Source: Alkalibacterium subtropicum
GTDB lineage: Bacteria > Bacillota > Bacilli > Lactobacillales > Carnobacteriaceae_A
NCBI RefSeq assembly: GCF_900112455.1
Contig: NZ_FOLT01000003.1
Coordinates: 124,001-188,000 of the forward strand
Direction: 5' to 3'
Length of the DNA stretch: 64,000 bases
Shown here: positions 16,107-24,614 of the stretch, piece after piece
How positions within the stretch are numbered: position 1 is the first letter of the stretch
How the letters are laid out: every line of letters starts with the position of its first letter
Notes under the pieces: model-generated
What the model was told of the DNA's origin: nothing
Databases searched by the model: none
The model's input: the letters and a program-made list of their open reading frames with translations, nothing else
Program-made: the position numbers and the translations under genes

Positions 16107-16158
16107 AACAATTAATATAGGGGGCTTTAATCAAGCCAGCCCCCTATGTTTAATTGTT
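16107..16158 (-). promoter_or_regulatory. Intra-operon hairpin after the binding-protein gene
   Basis: Arms AACAATTAA/TTTAATTGTT and AGGGGGCT/AGCCCCCT form a long stem between the binding lipoprotein and the permeases. No U tract follows, so it is more likely an mRNA-stabilising hairpin that keeps binding-protein transcript in excess than a full terminator. Confidence 0.55.
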
Positions 16159-16174
16159 CTTCGTTTAATTATTC

Positions 16175-17521
16175 TTAGTTAGATTCAGGTACTTCGATGT
16201 CTGGGAATGCGTTCTGTACTTCTGCATAGAACTCTTCCAGTGCTTCATCTTTAGTCAGTACGCCGTCAACATATGCACCAACGGATGCGCCGAACATTTG
16301 GTCTAAGCGCTGGTCGTAACGTGTGACGTTACTTGGGTCGATTTGTTCCGCACGTTCCAGGAAGAATTCGTAGTGGTTCTGTCCGCCAAGGTAGTCATCT
16401 GAGTAATCTTGAGCAACTTCTTCCATAACTGGTTTGTAGCTCAATACGTCACCTGTTTCTTCTACCCATTGTGTCAGGAATTCTTCGTCGTTGACTAACA
16501 TTTGGATAAAGTCGAAGGCTACGTCTTTGTTTTCTGATCCTTCATAAATACCGATCCATGTTCCGCCCTGGAAGTATGCTGATGGACCGTTTGTGACTGC
16601 CCAGTCGCCTGCTGTTGCCTGTGCGTCTGTTTTCAGTACTGAGTGCAAGCCCCATGTTGGCAATGATACACCGAAGACTTCTGTTGTTTCTTCGCCTTCT
16701 GCCATCTCTTCCCAACCTGCATTATATGTGATCGGTTCGTTGAATGATGCGTACCATGCTGGTGACCATGCTGGTGCAAGAGCTGAATACTCGTTGTCAC
16801 GAAGTTCTTTAGCATAGTCGAAGTAAGATAGACGGGCATCTGTCATTTGCAGTTCGTTGTTGTCGTTGACCCAAGGCTCAGGGTTGTTGCCCATTGTGTA
16901 AGGAGCGATCGATCCTTCATCCGGGAATAAACGGTATCCAGCGTTTGCAAGTTCTTCACCGGCATCCAGCAGGCCGTCCATTGTTGAGAACATTTCGCCG
17001 ATTTCGTCCGGATCGTCTGTGCCGAATACTTCATCAGCGATGCTTCGACGGTAGTAGATGCCGCCTGGTGTTGTCTGCCATGATAAAGCTTTCATTTCGC
17101 CGGCTTCGTTACGGCCTAATTCCCATACATAGTCAAGATAGTCGTCTGACCATTCGTCAACGTTGTATTCGTTCAAGTCCATCCAGTAGTCCTGTTCGAT
17201 CCAGTCTAATAGGTAAACGATCTCACCTGTGAAGATATCTGGTGCGCCGCTGCCTGATTCAAGAGCCGGACGTAATGTATCCACATAGTTTTCAGTCGGG
17301 ATGATCTGCAGGTCGATGTTGACGTCTGGGTTTCTTTCTTCAAATACTTCGATCGGATAAGCTAACTCGTCGGTAAATGAGTTGATGACTAAATCAACAC
17401 TGCCTTCGCCTCCGCCGTTTGAATCGCCGTCTGCGTCAGATCCTGTATCTGTATCTGATCCACATGCTGTCATTAATACTGCTCCGCATAATAAGCTTGC
17501 TAATTTCCATGAGTTTTTCAT
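16175..17521 (-). CDS. Sugar ABC transporter substrate-binding lipoprotein
   Basis: 448 residues. A lipoprotein signal with lipobox LMTAC (cysteine 20) is followed by a D/G/S-rich linker, then a type-1 extracellular solute-binding fold beginning VDLVINSFTDELAYPIEVFEE. It is first gene of the importer operon, with AGGAGG 6 nt before the ATG. It would capture oligosaccharides released by the GH16 enzyme. Specificity for beta-glucans is inferred from context only. Confidence 0.93.
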   Translation of the reverse strand: MKNSWKLASLLCGAVLMTACGSDTDTGSDADGDSNGGGEGSVDLVINSFTDELAYPIEVFEERNPDVNIDLQIIPTENYVDTLRPALESGSGAPDIFTGEIVYLLDWIEQDYWMDLNEYNVDEWSDDYLDYVWELGRNEAGEMKALSWQTTPGGIYYRRSIADEVFGTDDPDEIGEMFSTMDGLLDAGEELANAGYRLFPDEGSIAPYTMGNNPEPWVNDNNELQMTDARLSYFDYAKELRDNEYSALAPAWSPAWYASFNEPITYNAGWEEMAEGEETTEVFGVSLPTWGLHSVLKTDAQATAGDWAVTNGPSAYFQGGTWIGIYEGSENKDVAFDFIQMLVNDEEFLTQWVEETGDVLSYKPVMEEVAQDYSDDYLGGQNHYEFFLERAEQIDPSNVTRYDQRLDQMFGASVGAYVDGVLTKDEALEEFYAEVQNAFPDIEVPESN

Positions 17522-17630
17522 TGTTTTCCTCCTAAATTTGGGTTGTTGATGTGTTGCTGATTGATATAAGTAGTGATGATAGAACTGCTGCAGGCAAGCG
17601 TTTTGAGTTCGTTAATTAGACTAACGATCA

Positions 17631-17774
17631 TTAAGCGCTTAACCTAATGAATAAATAAAAAAGTAATGCAATTTCGACTGTTCTTTCTTTTTGTAACGCT
17701 TACAATCTCTTTATTCTATTCATTTCCCCCTTTATTTCATTGAAAATCTTTTCCACCTTGCCTTAAGCGCTTAA
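17631..17774 (-). promoter_or_regulatory. Paired operators upstream of the importer operon
   Basis: Two identical perfect palindromes TTAAGCGCTTAA lie at 17631-17642 and 17763-17774, 121 bp apart, in the leader of the binding-protein gene. Between them (17691-17704) TTGTAACGCTTACA resembles a cre site with two mismatches. The palindrome core AAGCGCTT also occurs before the lacI gene, so these are the probable sites of that repressor. I could not pick a convincing -35/-10 pair here. Confidence 0.65.
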
Positions 17775-17800
17775 CAATTAAATATAAAATGGTACCTTGC

Positions 17801-18805
17801 TTAAGCAAGGCGATGTACCGAATCTCTTTTGATCAATGATACAGGCACCATTTTTTTATCCACATTTTGAGTTGAACCTTGTGTGTTGATTTTGTCGAGC
17901 AGGATGATTGCAGCCTGCTGTCCGATCAGTCCTTTATCCTGACGAATCGTCGTCAGTGCCGGATCGACATGCTTTGCAAGTTTGATATCATCAAACCCTA
18001 CAAAAGAAATGTCTTCAGGAACTCTGAGTCCCCATTCTTTCGTGACTTTCATGGCTGCAATAGCCATAACATCACCGGCAACATAAACCGCTGTCGGTCT
18101 GTCATTTAAAGAAAGCAAACGGATCATGGCCTCTCGACCACCAGCGTGCGAATAAAATCCGCCATCGACCAGATATTCCTCTCTGACGGGCAATCCTTGT
18201 TCGCGCATGGCTTTTTTAAAGCCTTTCGCCCGTTCAATACCCGCGAAGGTCGTCTGTTCACCCATGATATGAGCGATTTTAGTGTGACCGTTTTCAACCA
18301 GATGATTGACTGCCAGCTTGCTGCCGGTCAGATTGTCACTGTAAACCGTTCCCGGTTCGTTCGTCGGTCTGTCGATGTACACTGTCGGGATCGCATGGTT
18401 AAGCTTCCCGATTTCATCTTCACCATGCGACTGGACAATGACGATACCGTCGACACCCCGGTGAAGCAGGTGTTTGTATGTCTCCTGGCCGAGTCCCATG
18501 TGTCTTGAGACAAAAAGCAAATCATAATTGTATAACTCTGCGTGCTTTTTGAACCCTTCGATCACCTGGCTGAAGAATGGATGGGCGATCCCGATTCCGA
18601 GATTTTCACCGAATACCACCCCGATCATCCAGGATTTGTTTGTCGCAAGTGTCCGAGCAGAAGAATTGGGTGTGTAATGCAGTTCTTCAACTGCGTCCAA
18701 GATCTTTTGTTTCGCTTTTTCACTTACCTTTTTGTTGTTCAAGGCTTTGGATACCGTTGCGATCGAGTACCCCGCATGTTCAGCGATGTCATAAATTGTA
18801 ACCAT
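17801..18805 (-). CDS. LacI/GalR family transcriptional regulator of the beta-glucan locus
   Basis: 334 residues. An N-terminal LacI helix-turn-helix (MVTIYDIAEHAGYSIATVSKALN) and hinge precede a periplasmic-binding-protein-like effector domain (about 60-330). The ATG at 18803-18805 is preceded by GGAGAA. It lies between yesL and the importer operon on the same strand. Its own promoter carries an AAAGCGCTTT palindrome, so autoregulation plus control of the importer is likely, with an oligosaccharide as inducer. Confidence 0.93.
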   Translation of the reverse strand: MVTIYDIAEHAGYSIATVSKALNNKKVSEKAKQKILDAVEELHYTPNSSARTLATNKSWMIGVVFGENLGIGIAHPFFSQVIEGFKKHAELYNYDLLFVSRHMGLGQETYKHLLHRGVDGIVIVQSHGEDEIGKLNHAIPTVYIDRPTNEPGTVYSDNLTGSKLAVNHLVENGHTKIAHIMGEQTTFAGIERAKGFKKAMREQGLPVREEYLVDGGFYSHAGGREAMIRLLSLNDRPTAVYVAGDVMAIAAMKVTKEWGLRVPEDISFVGFDDIKLAKHVDPALTTIRQDKGLIGQQAAIILLDKINTQGSTQNVDKKMVPVSLIKRDSVHRLA

Positions 18806-18823
18806 CTTGTTCTTCTCCAATCG

Positions 18824-18871
18824 AAAGCGCTTTACATGTGTAACTATATCGTAATATGAAATCGATGTCAA
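18824..18871 (-). promoter_or_regulatory. lacI promoter and operator inside the end of yesL
   Basis: Consensus -35 TTGACA (18866-18871) includes the yesL stop codon. After a 17-bp spacer comes TATAGT (18843-18848). AAAGCGCTTT (18824-18833) lies just downstream of the expected transcription start, a roadblock-type operator position; it also resembles a cre core. Confidence 0.8.
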
Positions 18872-19512
18872 TAACTATTTGAAACTTTTTTTCTTTTTAT
18901 TCTTCTGAATGTTTTTGACATGATCCATTGTGTGGCGATTGCATAAAACGAAACGGAGTAGAACATGATCAAGGCCGGTACGTAAGCATAGATCAGGATG
19001 CCGATCAGAAACGCGTGCACGATCATGATGCCTGCGACGGGTGAAATAAGCGTCAGCCAGAATGCATCACTCAGGCTCTTCATTACTGACTCACCAAACT
19101 CAAAATAGAGGCCTAGCGTGAATGTCGCGACGATGATTACTAAAGCGCTTAATATCAGCAGGGACGGCAAGACGACTAGCTGGATGAATGTGTTCTGCGG
19201 CAACGCCTGGATGACTCTTATATCGACGTAGATAAAGAGTGTCGCAGCAGTCAACAGCCAGAAATAGCGGTTCCCTTCTTTAAAGTGCTCTTTAAATTCC
19301 TTCTTGAATTTCGTGAACACGTGTGACAGATCGCCCTGATTCATTTTCTTTTTGACCAGTGCATTGACAGCGAACGTCGCCGGTCCAGCACCGAAGATGA
19401 TGCCTCCCATGAGTGTGAAACCCAGCCACAATAAATTGAGAAAGGCCAGCGTAGCGATCCAGTCGAATCCTTTCATGAAGAGGTTTAAAGATCCACCCTC
19501 TGCATTGTCCAT
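18868..19512 (-). CDS. yesL: YesL-like membrane protein (DUF624)
   Basis: 214 residues with about five helices. FNAL-like segments and GGIIFGAGPATFAVN match the DUF624/YesL family, which regularly accompanies CUT1 sugar ABC transporters in Bacillota; its biochemical role is unknown. AGGAG lies 7 nt before the ATG. It is the first gene of the minus-strand beta-glucan locus. A core AAAGCGCTTAA also occurs inside the coding region (19142-19152), a possible auxiliary operator. Confidence 0.85.
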   Translation of the reverse strand: MDNAEGGSLNLFMKGFDWIATLAFLNLLWLGFTLMGGIIFGAGPATFAVNALVKKKMNQGDLSHVFTKFKKEFKEHFKEGNRYFWLLTAATLFIYVDIRVIQALPQNTFIQLVVLPSLLILSALVIIVATFTLGLYFEFGESVMKSLSDAFWLTLISPVAGIMIVHAFLIGILIYAYVPALIMFYSVSFYAIATQWIMSKTFRRIKRKKVSNSY

Positions 19513-19612
19513 TTGATCACTCCTTTCTGTTGACTGACATCTTTGAGCTGAGGATCATCCCGCGTGTTTCCGCTTTCCCCTCTCTCAAAGCTGTCAGTTG
19601 AATTCATGAGTC

Positions 19613-19673
19613 ATTTTAATGGTTATTATAAAAAAGTGCAACGGTTATATTGAATTTTGTGTAATCGTTTACC
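19613..19673 (-). promoter_or_regulatory. yesL promoter with cre-like site
   Basis: TTGCAC (19636-19641), 17 bp, TAAAAT (19613-19618) on the minus strand. GGTAAACGATTACA (19660-19673), two mismatches from the cre consensus, lies upstream of the -35. Confidence 0.5.
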
Positions 19674-19778
19674 TAAATATGACAACTTTATGACACACTT
19701 ATTTGCCGTGAAGACGGGATTTGACGTCTTGACCTATACGAAACCATATGATCATCACAAAATTTTTTCAAAGGGGAT

Positions 19779-19802
19779 CAGTCTCGCCTTGAAGCGAGAC
19801 TG
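19779..19802. other. Perfect 9-bp hairpin in the yesL-APH gap
   Basis: CAGTCTCGC-cttgaa-GCGAGACTG, with a related CAGTCTTGCTTCAGCG about 30 bp further on. No T run follows. It forms the edge of the repeat-rich gap 19513-20426. Confidence 0.5.
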
Positions 19803-19893
19803 CACAGCTTTACAGTGATTTTCTCGGGTGACCAGTCTTGCTTCAGCGATTCTCAGCCAACTTGAACATCCATAAAAAGAAGCTTTATTGTAC

Positions 19894-20262
19894 TATACCC
19901 GCCGCGGGCGGGTATACACATCATGAAGAGCAGTTTTCTCTGGTGGTTCGGTTTATTCACTGACGTACAGGTTCATGGAAAGACCGAACAGTAGAAGGAT
20001 CAGTCTTTCCGCAATGAGATATAAACTGAATAAGCCGAAATATGTTATGGTTTGGCTTATTCAAATTCTCTGCTTGGGCGGTGGCACCGAAGAGCTTCGT
20101 CTTCAGGGTGTACACCGTTCACGGTAGTTGGAATAGACCGAATCTCCTCAAAGTTCGGCTTATACATTCACAGGAAACTTCAGAACAGGCCGAACGAGTC
20201 ACTCTTCGGCTTAACCAGATAGTTTAATCCTTTGAATGAACCGAACCTTGAACCAAACCCAC
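19894..20262 (-). repeat. Composite hairpin array, family B, copy 1 (inverted)
   Basis: Read on the minus strand it shows a series of inverted repeats built on GACCGAA/TTCGGTC and AAGCCGAA/TTCGGCTT, each bordered by TTATTC/GAATAA, and ends in a cap hairpin TATACCCGCC-gcg-GGCGGGTATA (19894-19916). The order of units is the same as in the copies at 28884-29366 and 30376-30785, although the sequence between words has diverged. Confidence 0.7.
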
Positions 20263-20426
20263 CCGAAAGCATCGATTCAACCTTTTTGCTGCCGTCGAGC
20301 ATAGGCACCGGCAGCGTATATGCTCAGCTCATGAGTCCTCCCTATGCGGTTCTTTGTTTCTTTACTTCCTGTACAGTGATCATACGAAATGCCTTCTTGA
20401 TCTATAGGATCGTTTGGTGCATGACT

Positions 20427-21341
20427 TTACCGGTCGGCTCCGGGCATCAACGCCTGTACCAGAAAGGCATCCATCCGGTCACGTATGGTCTGCGGGGTCA
20501 CATCAGTCCGGCCAAATATTTCCCAGCCGGCGTAAACGACGGGGGATTCTTCGGAAAAGACATTCAAAAGAGCTTCCAGATCCCAGTAGTGGTCGTACTT
20601 CTTGATGCCGCTGTGCTTCAAGTACTGAATCAAAAAGGCATCGGCTGCATCCACGCCTTCGAGCATCGCCAGATTCCAGCGGCAGTGAGCCACGTCGACT
20701 TCCCTCGGGCCCATGCAGGCATTCGGCCAGTCGATCACGCCGTTGACAGTCGTTCCTTTGAATAAGACATTCGTCGGATGGAAATCGCGGTGGATGAAAA
20801 TTTTCTCAGACTCGGGCTGAGGCGTATTCTTTACATGACTGAACGCTTTTCTCCATAGCTGCGGCTGACTTGACCAGGCTGCTCTGACCGTTTTTTCTAG
20901 GTCAAAGTAGCGGAAATAGCTGTGTTTAACGTGTGCTTTATTATTATGTAAGGCTGCGAGAGTTTTGGCCAGTTCATCCAGCCACTCTGCCATATTTTCC
21001 GGCTGAAGCATGACCTTCCCTTCTATATGACTCATTACGACCGTCGGATGGGTCGTCACCTTGGCATACGGATCTGCTGCAAGCAGAATCGGTGCAGTGA
21101 CTGGTGATTTTTGAGCTGTTTTAAGGTTCAACGCTTCCTGTTCTGCGATCCCCGGTTCCAGTGCCAGCCACTCCTTATCAGTGTATTCTCTCAGAACGAC
21201 CTTTATAAATCGAGCGTTCTCCTCCCTTATCGTTATCAGCCACAACCGACTCGACGTCCCACCCAAAAGCGGTTCACTATTGACTACTTTTATATCTAAT
21301 GTTCCCTCCAGCCACTGACGGGTCTCAGGGGAAAGTTTCAT
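20427..21341 (-). CDS. Aminoglycoside phosphotransferase (APH)-like kinase
   Basis: 304 residues of the APH/choline-kinase fold. The catalytic loop HRDFHPTNVL (184-193, D186) and the metal-binding VIDWPNA (202-208, D204) are intact. The small-molecule substrate is unknown: aminoglycoside, choline/ethanolamine, homoserine and sugar kinases share these motifs. I set the start at MKLSPETRQW (21339-21341) because GGAGG is 8 nt upstream. It is monocistronic and not obviously tied to its neighbours. Annotating it as drug resistance would be unsafe. Confidence 0.8.
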   Translation of the reverse strand: MKLSPETRQWLEGTLDIKVVNSEPLLGGTSSRLWLITIREENARFIKVVLREYTDKEWLALEPGIAEQEALNLKTAQKSPVTAPILLAADPYAKVTTHPTVVMSHIEGKVMLQPENMAEWLDELAKTLAALHNNKAHVKHSYFRYFDLEKTVRAAWSSQPQLWRKAFSHVKNTPQPESEKIFIHRDFHPTNVLFKGTTVNGVIDWPNACMGPREVDVAHCRWNLAMLEGVDAADAFLIQYLKHSGIKKYDHYWDLEALLNVFSEESPVVYAGWEIFGRTDVTPQTIRDRMDAFLVQALMPGADR

Positions 21342-21460
21342 TTTGAACGCCTCCTTTATAAGACGATGATCGATCACTCGCGATCATTATTCATATAGTT
21401 TAACACGCTTCTGCACGATAATCTCTTATGACATTATTGTTTTACCTAGCTTAATGTTTT

Positions 21461-21516
21461 AAAACAAAAAACACTGAACGAGCCGCCGTCTTTCCTCCGG
21501 GCCACTCATTCAGTGT
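21461..21516 (-). terminator. Terminator of gntK
   Basis: ACACTGAAtGAG pairs with CTCgTTCAGTGT across a GC-rich inner loop, with TTTTTTGTTTT following on the minus strand. Confidence 0.88.
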
Positions 21517-21532
21517 GAGACTTTAATATCTT

Positions 21533-23065
21533 TTACTTATACTTCTGCTGGAAGCCGGTGATGGCGTCATATTCCTGCTCGAATAATCGGCTCAGCCGGA
21601 TGTAAAGCGGCATCAGTTCTTCATAGACAGCCACTTCTTCTGCTTCCGGCTCGGTGATTTCTTTGGTTTCCACCATATGTCTGACTTCCGTCAGGTCAAC
21701 GATCTCACCAATGGCATATTTGCCTAAGACGGCCGCTCCCAGACAGGCCCCTTCTACTGTCTGCGGGACATGCACTTCCTGGTCGAAGATGTTGGCCATC
21801 ATCTGGCGCCACACGGCAGACTTCGCAAAGCCGCCCGTCGCATGGATCCGATCCGGTATCCCGATCACTTCTTCCAGAGCCAATAGGACCATATACAGGT
21901 TCATGTTGATCCCTTCAAGGACGGCACGCATCATGTGCTCGCGTTTGTGGTGAATCGCCAGGCCGAAGAAAGACCCTCTGGCATTGGCATTCCAGGATGG
22001 TGCCCGTTCACCCGAGAGATAGGGATGGAAGACCAAACCGTTCGCACCTGCACGGATCTTTGCGATCTTATCCGTAATGAGATCGTAGGGATCCTTTCCC
22101 TGTGCTTTCGCTTCGCTGACTTCTTCAGCACACAGTTCATCCCGCAGCCAGCGCAGGATCATGCCGCCATTATTGACCGGTCCGCCGATGACCCAGTGCT
22201 TTTCAGTCAGGGCATAGCAGAAGATGCGGCCTTTCGGATCCGATACGGGTTTATCCGTGACCGTACGCAAAGCCCCGCTGGTCCCGATCGTCACAGCGAC
22301 GACCCCGTTTTCGATGGCATTCACACCCAGATTGGCCAGGCAGCCGTCGTTGGCACCGATTACGACTTTCATATCGGGATGGATACCCATGCGCTCAGCC
22401 AGTTCCGGATCCATATCCGTAAACACGGCCGTGGTCGGCACAAGTTCAGATAACCGGTCCCTGGTCACACCGGCAGTTTCCAGGGCTTCCTTGTCCCAGT
22501 CCAGTTCATACATATTGAAAAGACCTGTTGCGGAGGCGATGGAGTGATCCACCACATACTTATTGAAAAAGTGGTAAAAGACGTACTCTTTGATCCCGAT
22601 AAACCGGCTGGCTTTGCTGAATATTTCCGGTTCTTCCGCTTTCAGCCACATCAGCTTCGTCAAAGGAGACATCGGATGGATGGGCGTGCCGGTCTTCTCG
22701 TAAATGGCCGTGCCATTGGTTTCTTTCAGCTGTCTGGCATAGGGTTCTGCGCGCTGATCCGCCCAGGTGATGGACTTGGTCAACGGCTTCCCTTCTGCAT
22801 CCACAGCGATCAGGCTGTGCATCGCGGCACTGAACGACAGGACCGTGATGTCTTCCCTGTCGACTCCAGAATTTTCCATGACGTTCTGGATGGCTGTCAC
22901 AACGGCTTCCACGATCTCATCCGGATCCTGTTCTGCCGCTTTGGGTTCCGGTGTCAGCAAGGGATATTCCACTGTCGCCTGATAGACGATGTCCCCCTCT
23001 GATGTGAATAATACCGCTTTGGTGCTCGTTGTCCCTATATCTGCACCGATCGAATACTGCTTCAT
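21533..23065 (-). CDS. gntK: Gluconate kinase (FGGY family)
   Basis: 510 residues. The ATP-binding GADIGTTSTKAVLF (7-20) opens the first FGGY domain. AGANGLVFHPYLSGERAP and GACLGAAVLG mark the second. FGGY-type gluconokinase converts gluconate to 6-phosphogluconate, as in Bacillus GntK. The neighbouring GntP permease and 6-phosphogluconate dehydrogenase make the assignment firm. AGAGGGG precedes the ATG. Transcribed last in gntZ-gntP-gntK order. Confidence 0.93.
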   Translation of the reverse strand: MKQYSIGADIGTTSTKAVLFTSEGDIVYQATVEYPLLTPEPKAAEQDPDEIVEAVVTAIQNVMENSGVDREDITVLSFSAAMHSLIAVDAEGKPLTKSITWADQRAEPYARQLKETNGTAIYEKTGTPIHPMSPLTKLMWLKAEEPEIFSKASRFIGIKEYVFYHFFNKYVVDHSIASATGLFNMYELDWDKEALETAGVTRDRLSELVPTTAVFTDMDPELAERMGIHPDMKVVIGANDGCLANLGVNAIENGVVAVTIGTSGALRTVTDKPVSDPKGRIFCYALTEKHWVIGGPVNNGGMILRWLRDELCAEEVSEAKAQGKDPYDLITDKIAKIRAGANGLVFHPYLSGERAPSWNANARGSFFGLAIHHKREHMMRAVLEGINMNLYMVLLALEEVIGIPDRIHATGGFAKSAVWRQMMANIFDQEVHVPQTVEGACLGAAVLGKYAIGEIVDLTEVRHMVETKEITEPEAEEVAVYEELMPLYIRLSRLFEQEYDAITGFQQKYK

Positions 23066-23095
23066 TTCATGACCCCTCTCTGTACTTGAATCTAA

Positions 23096-23126
23096 AGAAG
23101 AAGCCTCTCCTGGAGAAGCTTCTTCT
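23096..23126 (-). terminator. Hairpin between gntP and gntK
   Basis: AGAAGAAGC/GCTTCTTCT with an inner TCTCC/GGAGA stem. The T-rich tail is weak, so partial termination or mRNA processing is likely. Confidence 0.55.
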
Positions 23127-23146
23127 GTTTTGCTGATCCTTACGTC

Positions 23147-24490
23147 TTACATAAAGAATACGCCTAACAGCATCGCCATGGCAAGCCCGGTAAAGCCGAT
23201 GATGGTCTCCATGACTGTCCAGCTTTTCAGTGTGTCTTTTTCATCCAGGCCGAAGTAGCGTGAAACCAGCCAGAAGCCGGAATCGTTGACGTGTGAGAAG
23301 GCGGTTGCTCCGCCGGCGATGGCAATAACGATCAGGGCCAGGCCGGGTCCTTCAACACCCAATGACGGTAATACAGGCGCCATCAATCCGGCCGCCGTGA
23401 CCATGGATACGGTCGCTGAACCTTGAGCGATACGGATGGCAGAAGCCAGAACGAAGGCTAAAAGGATCGGTGGCAGTGGTGAAGCGGCCATTTGCTCCCC
23501 TAATACCTGTGCCACGCCTGAATCGATCAGGACTTGTTTGAATACACCACCGGCACCGGTCACAAGGATAATGATCCCGACAGGTTCCAGTGATTTGGTG
23601 GCGATGTCCTGCACTTCTCTACGGGTATAGCCGCGTTTCGTCCCTAATACAGTAAAGGTGACGAGCGTAGCCAGCAGCAGAGCGACGATCGGATGTCCGA
23701 TAAAGGTCGAGATACTGCGGATGATGCTGTCTTCTGCAAATAGAACAGTTGATAGGGTATTAAACAGGATCAGGGCTAAAGGCAGCAGGATGATCGAGGC
23801 GATCATGCCGAAACTTGGCAGTTCTTTGTCCCATTCTTTATCTTCCAAATTCATGTATTCAGGGATACCGATCTTGATCCGTTTTGATATCCATTTACCA
23901 AAGACTGGTCCAGCCAGGATCATTGACGGGATACCGGCGATGAAACCGAACAGGATGACCCAGCCTAAGTCAGCGCCGACGAGATCTGCGACAGCGATCG
24001 GACCGGGGGTTGGCGGGATGTATGAGTGCGTGACGGCCAGTCCGGCTAGAAGCGGGATACCATAGTATAGCAGTGAACGGCCTGTTTTTCTCTGCAGGCC
24101 ATAAACGATCGGCACCAGAATGATGAAGCCGACATCGAAGAATACCGGGATAGCGACCAGGAAGCCGGCGATGCCTAAGGCCCACTGCGCTTTGTCTTCA
24201 CCGAATCGGCTCAATAGACTGCTTGCGAGCCGTTCGACACCGCCTGAAATCTCAAGCATCTTACCGAACATGGCCCCAAGACCCACGACGATGGCGACAA
24301 AACCGAGAGTCCCGCCCATCCCGCTGATGACAGAGTCGATGACCCCGTTAAGCGGCATGCCCGTTGCGACACCGACGATCAAACTTGTTAACAGCAGTGC
24401 CACGAAGGCATGCATTTTGAATGCGATGACCAGGAATAACAAAACGGCGATCCCAGCCAGCGCCATGAAAATCAATAGTGTTCCATCCAT
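23147..24490 (-). CDS. gntP: Gluconate permease (GntP family)
   Basis: 447 residues, about 12-14 helices. Motifs such as GMGGTLGFVAIVVGLGAMFGKMLE and ATAFSHVNDSGFWLVSRYF are diagnostic for GntP-type gluconate:H+ symporters. GGAGG precedes the ATG. It lies between 6-phosphogluconate dehydrogenase and gluconate kinase, giving an uptake-phosphorylation-oxidation route into the pentose phosphate pathway. Confidence 0.95.
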   Translation of the reverse strand: MDGTLLIFMALAGIAVLLFLVIAFKMHAFVALLLTSLIVGVATGMPLNGVIDSVISGMGGTLGFVAIVVGLGAMFGKMLEISGGVERLASSLLSRFGEDKAQWALGIAGFLVAIPVFFDVGFIILVPIVYGLQRKTGRSLLYYGIPLLAGLAVTHSYIPPTPGPIAVADLVGADLGWVILFGFIAGIPSMILAGPVFGKWISKRIKIGIPEYMNLEDKEWDKELPSFGMIASIILLPLALILFNTLSTVLFAEDSIIRSISTFIGHPIVALLLATLVTFTVLGTKRGYTRREVQDIATKSLEPVGIIILVTGAGGVFKQVLIDSGVAQVLGEQMAASPLPPILLAFVLASAIRIAQGSATVSMVTAAGLMAPVLPSLGVEGPGLALIVIAIAGGATAFSHVNDSGFWLVSRYFGLDEKDTLKSWTVMETIIGFTGLAMAMLLGVFFM

Positions 24491-24504
24491 TATAATTCCT
24501 CCAA

Positions 24505-24614
24505 TTTAAATGTAATGATATAGTGATCGTTCGATCTTAAATGTATTGATCTTTTAAATTGTTCGACCTTCAATGTAGTGATACATGAATGGCTCGATCC
24601 TAAATGTATTTATG
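24505..24614. repeat. Imperfect 32-bp tandem repeat between gntZ and gntP
   Basis: About three and a half copies of a unit reading TTAAATGTATTGAT...GTTCGATC follow one another with 31-32 bp spacing. The last partial copy reaches the gntZ stop codon. Not palindromic; nature unknown. Confidence 0.6.

Noticed and set aside
20232-20765. 177-codon plus-strand ORF
   Set aside because: It covers array sequence and then runs antisense to the APH-like kinase, whose motifs are intact; no ribosome binding site.
20427-21341. Aminoglycoside resistance gene
   Set aside because: The APH fold alone does not set the substrate; nothing in context or sequence points to a drug.
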